A DNA stretch of 6,571 nt from an uncultured Bacteroidota bacterium (GCA_903920835.1 CAIXNQ010000184.1:1-6571), one strand, 5' to 3'; counted from the first letter of the stretch, positions 1 through 6,234 are shown. Notes: generated from the letters alone by a model not told the origin. Numbers and translations: made by a program.

Positions 1-126
1 CAACAGCCGCTCCGTTGGGTTCAACAGCCGCTCCGTTGGGCACAACAGCCGCTCTGTTGGGCACAACAACCGTTCTGTTGGTTTGACCAGCTGCTCTGTT
101 GGCATGACCACCCGTCCGAACTGATT
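1..126. repeat. 21-bp tandem repeat array of short palindromic units (right-hand end)
   Basis: Five consecutive units of exactly 21 bp start at 1, 22, 43, 64 and 85, with a degenerate sixth at 106-126. The first unit begins at base 1, so the array probably continues to the left. Each unit is an arm CAACAG, a 5-base centre (CCGCT in units 1-3), an arm CTGTTG or CCGTTG, and a 4-base tail. The arms of unit 3 are perfectly complementary. Units 1-3 differ by one or two bases from their neighbour; units 4 and 5 are more diverged, as if decaying toward the array edge. Units are mostly 57-67% GC (unit 4 about 43%) in an otherwise A/T-rich window. All six reading frames stay open because the period is a multiple of three and the unit has no stop, so openness is not evidence of coding. 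The plus frame from base 1 ends at TGA 139-141. Confidence 0.9.
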
Positions 127-351
127 TGTTCCCTGATCTGATAAGTCCTTCTAAATTCACCTCAATATATAATTAATAGTTCTACTCTTTCTTGCGAATC
201 TTAAGCAACCTTACAATCAAAATAGAAAACAAATTGAGGAATGTTAAAACCTAAAGGAGAGGTTTTGGAGGTCAATAAAAAATATTCTTTTAAATATAAA
301 ATCCCATAATACCTTTTGCAATTAATAGTTATGTCTTTAATAGTTTTTTTT
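127..351. other. Non-coding spacer with one small hairpin
   Basis: This A/T-rich stretch lies between the tandem array and the inverted-repeat cluster. I see no credible gene. It holds a 7-bp inverted repeat, AAAACCT at 246-252 and AGGTTTT at 260-266, around the 7-base loop aaaggag. On the minus strand the stem is followed by TTTT and then mixed sequence, so it is at best a weak terminator. The 11-base word AATTAATAGTT occurs at 171-181 and again at 320-330; at this base composition it may be chance. A 22-codon ORF (241-309) overlaps the hairpin and has no coding support. Confidence 0.6.
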
Positions 352-450
352 GTGTCAAAAAAATAAATTTTAAAAATCTTGACACGACTTTGTCAACAAA
401 AAAATTATGATAAGATTTTGACACGAACTTGTGTCAGATTTATTTTTTTG
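352..450. repeat. Nested inverted-repeat cluster with GTGTCA/TGACAC half-sites
   Basis: Several inverted repeats are stacked here. Outer arms 356-368 and 438-450 are perfectly complementary over 13 bases (A/T except one C-G pair). Inner arms AAAATCTT (373-380) and AAGATTTT (412-419) are perfect over 8 bases. Two dyads lie inside: TTGACA-CGACTT-TGTCAA at 379-396 and TGACAC-GAACTT-GTGTCA at 419-436, each with 6-base arms and a 6-base centre. The dyads resemble each other and start about 39-40 bp apart. A further GTGTCAA at 352-358 pairs with TTGACAC at 379-385. As RNA, the whole can be drawn as a three-way junction. Possible roles are repeated operators for a dimeric regulator, a structured RNA, a bidirectional terminator (T-rich tracts lie outside each dyad) or a small palindromic element. 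The repeats are seen directly; the role is unknown. Confidence 0.75.
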
Positions 451-495
451 AAAAAATTGAAACAACAATAAATTAAATTGTCAAATAAAACCAAA

Positions 496-529
496 AAAAA
501 TAGGCTATCAATGAAGACGGCCTATTTTT
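496..529 (-). terminator. Intrinsic terminator of the etfBA operon
   Basis: Positions 496-505 (AAAAATAGGC) and 520-529 (GCCTATTTTT) form a perfect 10-bp stem around a 14-base loop. Read on the minus strand, the GC-rich part of the stem lies next to the loop and the 3' arm runs into eight U residues (493-500). The hairpin begins about 30 bases beyond the etfA stop codon, as expected for the operon's end. A/T runs on both sides mean it might also stop rightward transcription. Confidence 0.8.
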
Positions 530-560
530 AATTTAATGATTTTAGAAAAAAAAATTATTC

Positions 561-1529
561 TTAATTATTCTGTGCTTTAAAATCTTTTAGTTTTTGAATA
601 AGTCTCGGCACAACGTCAAAAGCATCGCCTACAATTCCGTAATCAGCTACTTTAAAGAAAGGTGCTTCGGCGTCGGTATTGATTACTACCTTCACTTTTG
701 AAGAATTTATTCCAGCGATATGCTGAATTGCTCCCGAAATTCCGATGGCGATATATAAATTGGTTGCAACAGGTTTTCCGGTTTGACCAACGTGCTCACT
801 GTGGGGTCTCCAACCCAAATCAGAAACTGGTTTTGAACAAGCTGTGGCAGCACCAAGAACCGAAGCTAACTCTTCAATCATGCCCCAATTTTCTGGACCT
901 TTTAGTCCTCGTCCAGCAGAAACTACAATATCAGCATCGGCGATGGTTACTTTTCCAGTAGATTTTTCAATCGACGACACTGAAACACCAAAATCGCCAT
1001 CATTCAGCGTTGGCGAGAAATCTTCGGTGGTTGTTGCAACATTGTTTTCAACAATTCCGAAAGAATTTTTAGCCAAACTCAAAACTTTAACTTCTGTCGC
1101 AATTTCAGTAGTAACAAATGCTTTGTTTGAAAAGGCGTTTCTTTTTACTTGAAAAGGAGCAAGACTCACAGGAAGTCCGACCACATTTGAAGCAAATCCT
1201 GCTTCTAAACCAACGGCTACCAAAGGTGCTGCATATAAACTATCGGTGGTTGAAGACAGTAAAACCAACTTTACGTTTTCTTTTTGAGCTACTTGCTTAA
1301 TGACATCTGCGTAAGCTTTTGCAGTAAAGTTTGTAAGTTTTTCGTTTGAAATTTTTATAACTTTATCTACTCCATATTTAGATAATTCGGAAACATCGTT
1401 AGCGTTTATGGCTACTGCTGTTACTGTTGTTGACAAACTTTCGGCAACTTTTTTAGCATAAGATGCTAACTCAAAAGCTACTTTTTTTAATTTTTCGTCG
1501 CTAGATTCAGCGTAAATTAATATTGACAT
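561..1529 (-). CDS. etfA: Electron transfer flavoprotein subunit alpha (FixB/EtfA family)
   Basis: This is the FAD-binding subunit of the cytoplasmic ETF heterodimer, which takes electrons from acyl-CoA dehydrogenases and related dehydrogenases and normally passes them to ETF:quinone oxidoreductase. The 322 residues match the usual family length. The N-terminal half is the ETF alpha/beta-type domain, opening with the hydrophobic strand SILIYAE. The C-terminal half is the FAD domain: SAGRG at 204-208, GQTG at 248-251, and the family signature from LY at 258-259 through SGAIQH (265-270) to N284, then the conserved ADYGIVGD stretch near the end. K and V replace the more usual I/V and A just before the signature Asn, a mild variation. 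The ATG at 1527-1529 is the natural start, with an A/T-rich leader and no Shine-Dalgarno. It lies 25 bp after etfB in the same direction, so it is almost certainly cotranscribed. A terminator follows at 496-529. Confidence 0.96.
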   Translation of the reverse strand: MSILIYAESSDEKLKKVAFELASYAKKVAESLSTTVTAVAINANDVSELSKYGVDKVIKISNEKLTNFTAKAYADVIKQVAQKENVKLVLLSSTTDSLYAAPLVAVGLEAGFASNVVGLPVSLAPFQVKRNAFSNKAFVTTEIATEVKVLSLAKNSFGIVENNVATTTEDFSPTLNDGDFGVSVSSIEKSTGKVTIADADIVVSAGRGLKGPENWGMIEELASVLGAATACSKPVSDLGWRPHSEHVGQTGKPVATNLYIAIGISGAIQHIAGINSSKVKVVINTDAEAPFFKVADYGIVGDAFDVVPRLIQKLKDFKAQNN

Positions 1530-1554
1530 GTTTTTTAATTTAAAAATTAATTTA

Positions 1555-2301
1555 TTAAATTACTTTAGCTTCGTTGTGCAAAAGGTTGATGAGTTCGTCT
1601 AGGTTGTTTGCATCGACTATTTTCACTGCCGATTTAGCCGCTGGTTTCTCAAAAGTAACCGATTTTGTTTCAGCCGAAATAGCCACTGGTTCAACAATAG
1701 TCAATACTTTTGTTCTAGCGTTCATAATGCCTCTCATGTTTGGAATTCTAAGGTCTTTTTCTTCTACAATTCCTTTCTGACCACCAACAATAATTGGCAA
1801 AGAACTTGTTACATTTTCTTTTCCGCCGTCAATTTCTCTCGCTGCTTTTACAGAAGTTCCGTCAACATTGATTTCAATACAAGAATTTACAAAATTATAA
1901 CCCAACAATGCCGCCATCATTCCAGGAACCATGCCGCCATTATAATCTAGCGATTCTTTTCCTGCAATAATCAAATCAAAATTTCCGTTTTTAGCAACTT
2001 CTGCCAATTGTTTGGCTACAAAAAAACCATCTGTTGGATCAGCATTTACTCGAATGGCTTCGTTTGCACCGATTGCCAAAGCTTTTCTTAGAGTAGGTTC
2101 GGTTTCTGGTCCGCCAACGTTCACAACTGTAACCGTTGCGCCTTGTTGCTCTTGAAACCAAATCGCACGAGTTAACCCAAATTCATCATTTGGATTGATA
2201 ACAAATTGAACCCCGTTGGTATCAAATGCTGTAGCTTCGTTGATAAAATTAATTTTTGAAGTAGTATCAGGCACGTGACTAATGCAAACTAATATTTTCA
2301 T
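1555..2301 (-). CDS. etfB: Electron transfer flavoprotein subunit beta (FixA/EtfB family)
   Basis: This is the partner of EtfA; in classical ETFs the beta subunit binds structural AMP and carries the loop that recognises acyl-CoA dehydrogenases. The 248 residues are typical. Family features include the N-terminal strand MKILVCISHVPDT (1-13; a VPDT motif is usual here), NPNDEFGLTRA (36-46, the conserved Asn/Asp/Glu region), AGKESLDYNGG (113-123, equivalent to GKQAIDxD in mitochondrial ETFB), REIDGG (155-160) and the C-terminal RIPNMRGIMNARTK (185-198). I cannot tell from sequence alone whether this ETF is purely a housekeeping type, but nothing suggests a bifurcating Fix/Bcd system: no fixC, fixX or dehydrogenase gene is adjacent. 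It is the first gene of the leftward etfBA operon. The ATG at 2299-2301 has no Shine-Dalgarno. It diverges from pdhB across 247 bp. Confidence 0.96.
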   Translation of the reverse strand: MKILVCISHVPDTTSKINFINEATAFDTNGVQFVINPNDEFGLTRAIWFQEQQGATVTVVNVGGPETEPTLRKALAIGANEAIRVNADPTDGFFVAKQLAEVAKNGNFDLIIAGKESLDYNGGMVPGMMAALLGYNFVNSCIEINVDGTSVKAAREIDGGKENVTSSLPIIVGGQKGIVEEKDLRIPNMRGIMNARTKVLTIVEPVAISAETKSVTFEKPAAKSAVKIVDANNLDELINLLHNEAKVI

Positions 2302-2328
2302 TATTTTATAGATTAAATTTTTCAGGCG

Positions 2329-2336
2329 TAAAAGTA
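2329..2336 (-). promoter_or_regulatory. Candidate -7 box of the etfBA promoter
   Basis: On the minus strand these bases read TACTTTTA, one mismatch (final A for G) from the Bacteroidota -7 element TAnnTTTG. The box ends 27 bases before the etfB start codon. No clear -33 TTTG/TTG lies at the expected spacing. It resembles the better TACTTTTG box ahead of divergent pdhB. The assignment rests on position and partial match only. Confidence 0.35.
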
Positions 2337-2358
2337 TAAAATAATTTTGTGTTTTTAA

Positions 2359-2370
2359 TATGCGTGCATA
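2359..2370. promoter_or_regulatory. Short palindrome in the etfB-pdhB divergent region (possible operator)
   Basis: TATGC-GT-GCATA is a perfect 5-bp dyad with a 2-bp centre. It sits about where the -33 region of the proposed etfB promoter would be, and its GC-containing core stands out in an A/T-rich spacer. Next to it, ATATTTT (2371-2377) and AAAATAT (2383-2389) form another 7-bp inverted repeat around five bases. Either could be an operator; both are short enough to occur by chance in such sequence. Confidence 0.25.
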
Positions 2371-2507
2371 ATATTTTAAATAAAAATATCAGTATTATAT
2401 CGATTTCGTGATGGTATGAAATTGCAATAATTTTAAAAGTATCATGGATGTTTAAATTTGTGTTTTATTAAATATTCTAAAAAAGTTTTTAAATCGTTTT
2501 AAATTTT

Positions 2508-2515
2508 TACTTTTG
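2508..2515 (+). promoter_or_regulatory. Probable -7 box of the pdhB promoter
   Basis: TACTTTTG matches the Bacteroidota -7 consensus TAnnTTTG exactly and ends 33 bases before the pdhB ATG, giving a short leader of roughly 25-30 nt. The -33 region (around 2480-2490) is T-rich but has no exact TTTG. The rest of the leader is A-rich without a Shine-Dalgarno, as is common in flavobacteria. Confidence 0.6.
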
Positions 2516-2548
2516 CTATCCAAAATTGATATAAAGTAAATCTAAAAT

Positions 2549-3529
2549 ATGAGAACGATACAATTTAGAGAAGCGATTGCAGAAGCGATGAGCGAAGAAA
2601 TGCGTCGAGATGAATCTGTTTATTTAATGGGTGAAGAAGTTGCCGAATATAACGGTGCTTACAAAGCTTCAAAAGGAATGCTTGACGAATTCGGACCAAA
2701 AAGAGTTATTGATACTCCAATTGCAGAGTTAGGATTTGCTGGAATCGCAGTAGGTTCGGCAATGAACGGCTGTCGCCCAATTGTAGAATATATGACTTTC
2801 AACTTTTCGTTAGTTGGAATTGATCAAATTATTAACAACGCTGCAAAAATGCGTCAAATGTCGGCTGGACAATTCCCAATGCCTATGGTTTTTAGAGGAC
2901 CAACTGCTTCTGCAGGACAACTTGGTGCCACGCACTCTCAAGCATTTGAAAACTGGTTTGCCAACACTCCAGGACTTAAAGTTGTGGTTCCATCAACAGT
3001 TTATGATGCTAAAGGTTTGTTGAAATCGGCAATTCGTGATAATGATCCTGTGATTTTCATGGAAAGCGAACAAATGTATGGCGACAAAGGCGAAGTGCCA
3101 GAAGGAGAATATTTAATTCCACTTGGAGTTGCTGATGTTAAAAGAGCAGGAAGCGATGTAACTATTGTTTCGTTCGGAAAAATCATCAAAGAAGCTTTTA
3201 TTGCAGCAGACGAATTGGAAAAAGAAGGAATTTCTTGTGAAATTATTGATTTAAGAACAGTGCGTCCTATGGACCACGACACAATTTTAAACTCCGTTAA
3301 AAAAACCAATCGTTTAGTGGTTTTAGAAGAAGCTTGGCCTTTTGCGAGTGTAGCTTCAGAAATTACTTATATCGTTCAAGAGCGTGCATTTGATTTTTTA
3401 GATGCACCAATTCAAAGAATTACTACTGCTGATACTCCTGCACCTTATTCACCTACTTTGTTGAAAGAATGGATTCCAAATTCAGAAGATGTTATAAAAG
3501 CAGTTAAAAAAGTGCTTTACAGAAAGTAA
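2549..3529 (+). CDS. pdhB: Pyruvate dehydrogenase E1 component, beta subunit
   Basis: This is the beta subunit of the alpha2beta2 thiamine-diphosphate-dependent E1 of the pyruvate dehydrogenase complex. With E1 alpha it decarboxylates pyruvate and acetylates the lipoyl groups of E2. The 326 residues are full length. The transketolase-like pyrimidine-binding domain covers roughly 4-180 and the transketolase C-terminal domain roughly 195-326. Visible family features are MGEEVAEYNGAYK (27-39), DTPIAE (55-60, with E60 the glutamate that contacts the ThDP aminopyrimidine), EYMTFNF (80-86), FRGP (115-118), THSQAF (128-133, with H129 at the conserved active-site histidine), the RTVRPMD stretch, and EEAWPF in the C-terminal domain. 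The close resemblance to the PDH beta chain throughout favours pyruvate over branched-chain 2-oxoacids, though a branched-chain role cannot be excluded from sequence alone. No E1 alpha, E2 or E3 gene is in the window, so those must be encoded elsewhere. The ATG at 2549 fits the family N-terminus and the promoter position. Confidence 0.95.
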   Translation: MRTIQFREAIAEAMSEEMRRDESVYLMGEEVAEYNGAYKASKGMLDEFGPKRVIDTPIAELGFAGIAVGSAMNGCRPIVEYMTFNFSLVGIDQIINNAAKMRQMSAGQFPMPMVFRGPTASAGQLGATHSQAFENWFANTPGLKVVVPSTVYDAKGLLKSAIRDNDPVIFMESEQMYGDKGEVPEGEYLIPLGVADVKRAGSDVTIVSFGKIIKEAFIAADELEKEGISCEIIDLRTVRPMDHDTILNSVKKTNRLVVLEEAWPFASVASEITYIVQERAFDFLDAPIQRITTADTPAPYSPTLLKEWIPNSEDVIKAVKKVLYRK

Positions 3530-3548
3530 TTTAAAGACTGTTTAAATT
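3528..3548 (+). other. All-A/T-stem hairpin overlapping the pdhB stop codon
   Basis: AATTTAAA (3528-3535) and TTTAAATT (3541-3548) form a perfect 8-bp inverted repeat around GACTG, beginning in the TAA stop codon. Only a short run of T residues (3547-3550) follows. The stem has no G-C pair and would be weak. It might protect the mRNA 3' end or be chance; the strong terminator lies further downstream. Confidence 0.3.
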
Positions 3549-3597
3549 TTACTAGTAATTACTCTTTAAATATAGATTATAGTTTTTATAAAACACT

Positions 3598-3605
3598 TAT
3601 ATTTG
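3598..3605 (+). promoter_or_regulatory. Probable -7 box for the DUF5686 gene, fused to the terminator
   Basis: TATATTTG is an exact TAnnTTTG match, 42 bases before the ATG at 3648. No clear TTTG is seen about 20 bases upstream. Its last base touches the 5' arm of the terminator hairpin (3605-3643). A transcript starting about 5-7 bases downstream would begin inside that arm and lack part of it. Confidence 0.5.
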
Positions 3606-3643
3606 AAACTTCATCAAAAAATTTTTGGTGAAGTTTTTTCTTT
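3605..3643 (+). terminator. Intrinsic terminator after pdhB, abutting the next start codon
   Basis: The arm AAACTTCA (3606-3613) pairs with TGAAGTTT (3629-3636). The stem continues inward through a T-G wobble, a C-G pair and several A-T pairs to a loop of about 3-5 bases, for roughly 12-15 pairs in all. The 3' arm runs into TTTTTTCTTT (3634-3643). It begins 75 bases beyond the pdhB stop and its U-tract ends only 4 bases before the ATG at 3648. It should largely separate pdhB transcription from the next gene. Confidence 0.8.
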
Positions 3644-3647
3644 AAAT

Positions 3648-6131
3648 ATGAAATTTATTTATTCGTTATTATTGATTTCTTTTTATAGCCTTGCAGTTCT
3701 GGGTCAAACCAAAATTAGCGGAGTTATTTTAGACAAAAAAAATAAACCAATTCCGTTTGCAAATATTGTTTTCAAAAGTTCGAACGAAGGAACTCTAGCC
3801 AATGAAGACGGTCGTTTTTATTTGGAATCCATCAAAACGTATAGTGCATTGCTCGTAACTTTTGAAGGTTATGTTGACCGAGAAATTCCATTGACAAAAG
3901 CTGTAAATTATGATTTCAAAATTATATTAACAGAAAAAGAGAAACTTAAAGAAGTTATTATTTATAACGGAAAAACTTCCAAAAAAAATAATCCTGCGAT
4001 TGATATTTTAAGAAAAATATGGGCTAGAAGGCGTCAAAATGGTTTGAAAAAATTCGACCAATATGAAATGGATAAATATGAAAAAGTCGAGTTTGACATG
4101 AACACTATTGATAGTGCGTTTATGAAAAGCAAACTTTTTAAAGGAATGGAATTTGTTTTTAAGCAAGTTGACACTTCTAAAGTTACTGGAAAAACGTATC
4201 TTCCAATATTTATTAACGAATCATTATCCCAAGTTTATGGCGATAATAAAGCTGGAAAAACCAAAGAAATATTAATTGCCAACAAAAATTCTGGCTTTAA
4301 TACCAACCAACAAATTATTGCCTTTGTCAAAGATTTATATTCTGATTATGACATCTATGACAATTATATGAATTTCTTCAACAAAAGTTTTACGAGCCCG
4401 TTGTCAAGAACAGGCATAGATGTTTACAATTATGTTTTGACCGACAGTACTTATATTGACAAAAAATGGTGTTATAACATTGTTTTTTATCCTAGACGAA
4501 AAAACGAATTGACTTTTAAGGGCGATTTTTGGGTAAATGACTCCACTTGGGCAATTAAAAAAATTAATATGGCAGTGACCAAAAGTGCTAATATTAATTG
4601 GGTAAAAGATATTTATATCGAACAAGAATTTGATGTTTTAAACGATTCGGTTTTCTTGCTCAGCAAAGATTATATGATGTCCGATTTTGCATTGAGCAAA
4701 AAAGAATTCTCAAAAGGAGTTTATGGAAAAAGAACCACGTTTTATAAAAACCATAAGTTCAACATCGAAAAGCCCAAGAAATTTTATAAAGACGACACCA
4801 ATTTTATAGACAATTCGGTCTATACAAAATCTGATGATTTTTGGAAAGAAAATCGTTTTGAAAAGTTGAGCAAAGACGAAGCTGGAGTTTATAAAATGCT
4901 TGACACATTGCAAACTGTAAAGAGATTCCGACAAATCTATGATGTTGTAACTATATTGGCTAGTGGTTATATCCAAAAAGGTTTCATTGATTATGGTCCA
5001 GTATTTTCTACAATTGGCTATAATGAAGTAGAAGGCGCACGACTCAGAATTGGAGGTCGAACCTATTTTGGAAACAGCGATACTTGGCGACTTCAAGCCT
5101 ATACTGCATATGGATTTAAGGACAATAAATTCAAATATGGTTTTTCTGGAAAATGGATGATTGAAAAGAAAAATAGAATCATCATTTCAGGAGGAAATCG
5201 AAGAGATGTGGAGCAAATTGGTGCCTCATTAACCAGCACTACAGATGTTTTAGGAAGAAGCGTTGCATCATCTTCAGTTTTCACAACAAGAAGCAACGGA
5301 AAATTAACCAACATTAATTTATCGAATGCAGAAATTGAAATTGAACCCGAAAAAAACCTAAACTTTTCAACTGGGTTTACCTATAAAACTCTCGAATCGG
5401 CGGCTCCAAGAGATTTCAGTTTGGATTATTACAGCGACGAATCTCACTCTGGAATTAAAAGTAAAGTAAACCAATCTGAAGTATATTTTCAAATTGATTA
5501 TACACCAAATCGAAAACCAATTGGTTATGCAGTTGAACGTAGCATTGTCTCTAGTCCATACAGTCAAGTTTTTATAAATTATACACAAGGTCTCAAAGGC
5601 GTATTGAACAGCGATTTTAATTATCAAAAACTACAACTCTATTACAAACAACCATTGATAATTGGTCCGTTAGGGACTTCAAATTTCATTACAGAGATGG
5701 GCAAAACTTATGGCACAGTCCCACTAAGTTTGATGGGAGTTATACCTGGAAATCAATCGTTGTTTGCTATAAAAAACACCTTCAATAATTTGAATTTTTA
5801 CGAATTTCTTTCCGACCAATATGTCACATTGCAATGGACACATGATTTTGGAGGTCGTTTCTTTTCTAGAATTCCATTAATGAGAAAACTCAATTGGCGA
5901 GAAATTGTTGGCTTAAAAACTGTATATGGTACTGTCTCTGATGCAAATCGAGCCATCAATGCGTCAGGATTAGTTTATGTAGCTCCTCAAAATGGTTATT
6001 GGGAATATAGTGCAGGAATAGGCAATATTTTCAAGGTATTTAGAATAGACTTTTCTTGGCGAGGAAGCTATCTCTATATGCCTGAAGCCACAAGATTTGC
6101 TGTAAAAGGATCGTTTGGATTTTATTTTTAA
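3648..6131 (+). CDS. Outer-membrane protein: CarboxypepD_reg-like domain plus DUF5686
   Basis: This is a predicted secreted outer-membrane beta-barrel protein of 827 residues; the specific function is unknown. A signal peptide covers about 1-19 (basic K2, hydrophobic 3-18), with probable cleavage after VLG so that the mature protein starts at Gln20, a common Bacteroidota pattern. Residues about 22-96 form the carboxypeptidase-regulatory-like beta-sandwich, with G25, PIPFANI (34-40), G48-T49, and N52, D54, G55, F57 of the usual NxDGxF turn. LKEVIIY (100-106) then leads into the DUF5686 region (about 110-827). The C-terminal third shows alternating, aromatic-rich strands with G/Y/F turns and ends in SFGFYF, with a terminal aromatic as in beta-barrel proteins. 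The longest frame opens at a TTG (3603), adding 15 residues; I chose ATG 3648 because it gives a clean signal peptide and because the extension lies inside a promoter box and terminator. There is no Shine-Dalgarno; the leader is the terminator U-tract. It is likely transcribed on its own. Confidence 0.9.
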   Translation: MKFIYSLLLISFYSLAVLGQTKISGVILDKKNKPIPFANIVFKSSNEGTLANEDGRFYLESIKTYSALLVTFEGYVDREIPLTKAVNYDFKIILTEKEKLKEVIIYNGKTSKKNNPAIDILRKIWARRRQNGLKKFDQYEMDKYEKVEFDMNTIDSAFMKSKLFKGMEFVFKQVDTSKVTGKTYLPIFINESLSQVYGDNKAGKTKEILIANKNSGFNTNQQIIAFVKDLYSDYDIYDNYMNFFNKSFTSPLSRTGIDVYNYVLTDSTYIDKKWCYNIVFYPRRKNELTFKGDFWVNDSTWAIKKINMAVTKSANINWVKDIYIEQEFDVLNDSVFLLSKDYMMSDFALSKKEFSKGVYGKRTTFYKNHKFNIEKPKKFYKDDTNFIDNSVYTKSDDFWKENRFEKLSKDEAGVYKMLDTLQTVKRFRQIYDVVTILASGYIQKGFIDYGPVFSTIGYNEVEGARLRIGGRTYFGNSDTWRLQAYTAYGFKDNKFKYGFSGKWMIEKKNRIIISGGNRRDVEQIGASLTSTTDVLGRSVASSSVFTTRSNGKLTNINLSNAEIEIEPEKNLNFSTGFTYKTLESAAPRDFSLDYYSDESHSGIKSKVNQSEVYFQIDYTPNRKPIGYAVERSIVSSPYSQVFINYTQGLKGVLNSDFNYQKLQLYYKQPLIIGPLGTSNFITEMGKTYGTVPLSLMGVIPGNQSLFAIKNTFNNLNFYEFLSDQYVTLQWTHDFGGRFFSRIPLMRKLNWREIVGLKTVYGTVSDANRAINASGLVYVAPQNGYWEYSAGIGNIFKVFRIDFSWRGSYLYMPEATRFAVKGSFGFYF

Positions 6132-6210
6132 TAAGCTTAAAATTTTCTTTGTCATTAAAAATCTTCAATTTAGTTTAGCTTTAAAAATAATTATTCTAAG
6201 AAATTATTGC

Positions 6211-6218
6211 TAGTTTTG
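6211..6218 (+). promoter_or_regulatory. Probable -7 box for the 3'-truncated gene
   Basis: TAGTTTTG matches TAnnTTTG exactly and ends 16 bases before the ATG at 6235, so the leader would be only about 10 nt. A -33 TTTG is not evident. The 103-bp gap after the DUF5686 stop shows no strong terminator, so read-through from that gene is also possible. Confidence 0.45.
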
Positions 6219-6234
6219 TCTTTTATAGTATTTT

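Noticed and set aside
1..126. CRISPR array
   Set aside because: The 21-bp units are contiguous with no unique spacers, and no cas genes are present.
1..141. Open plus-strand frame from base 1 to TGA 139-141 with a 7-residue repeat (QQPLRWA-like)
   Set aside because: All six frames are open through the array because its period is 21 bp and the unit contains no stop. There is no start codon in the window, the units are palindromic, and the repeat reads better as intergenic DNA.
241..309. A 22-codon ORF beginning MLKPKGEV, with GAGGA directly before the ATG
   Set aside because: It is very short and overlaps a hairpin. The GAGGA abuts the ATG with no spacing, and Shine-Dalgarno sequences are not typical of this group.
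171..330. Direct repeat AATTAATAGTT at 171-181 and 320-330, considered as a target-site duplication
   Set aside because: Eleven A/T-rich bases can recur by chance here. The enclosed 138 bases have no terminal inverted repeats or transposase.
698..1300. Plus-strand frames of 60-102 codons opposite etfA
   Set aside because: They are antisense shadows of a well-recognised full-length gene, with no family resemblance and no promoter.
3001..3309. 102-codon minus-strand frame inside pdhB
   Set aside because: It is an antisense shadow of pdhB; the plus-strand reading carries all the conserved E1 beta motifs.
4404..6155. Several minus-strand frames (61-128 codons) opposite the DUF5686 gene
   Set aside because: They are low-complexity hydrophobic shadows arising from the A/T-rich complement; none has a recognisable domain.
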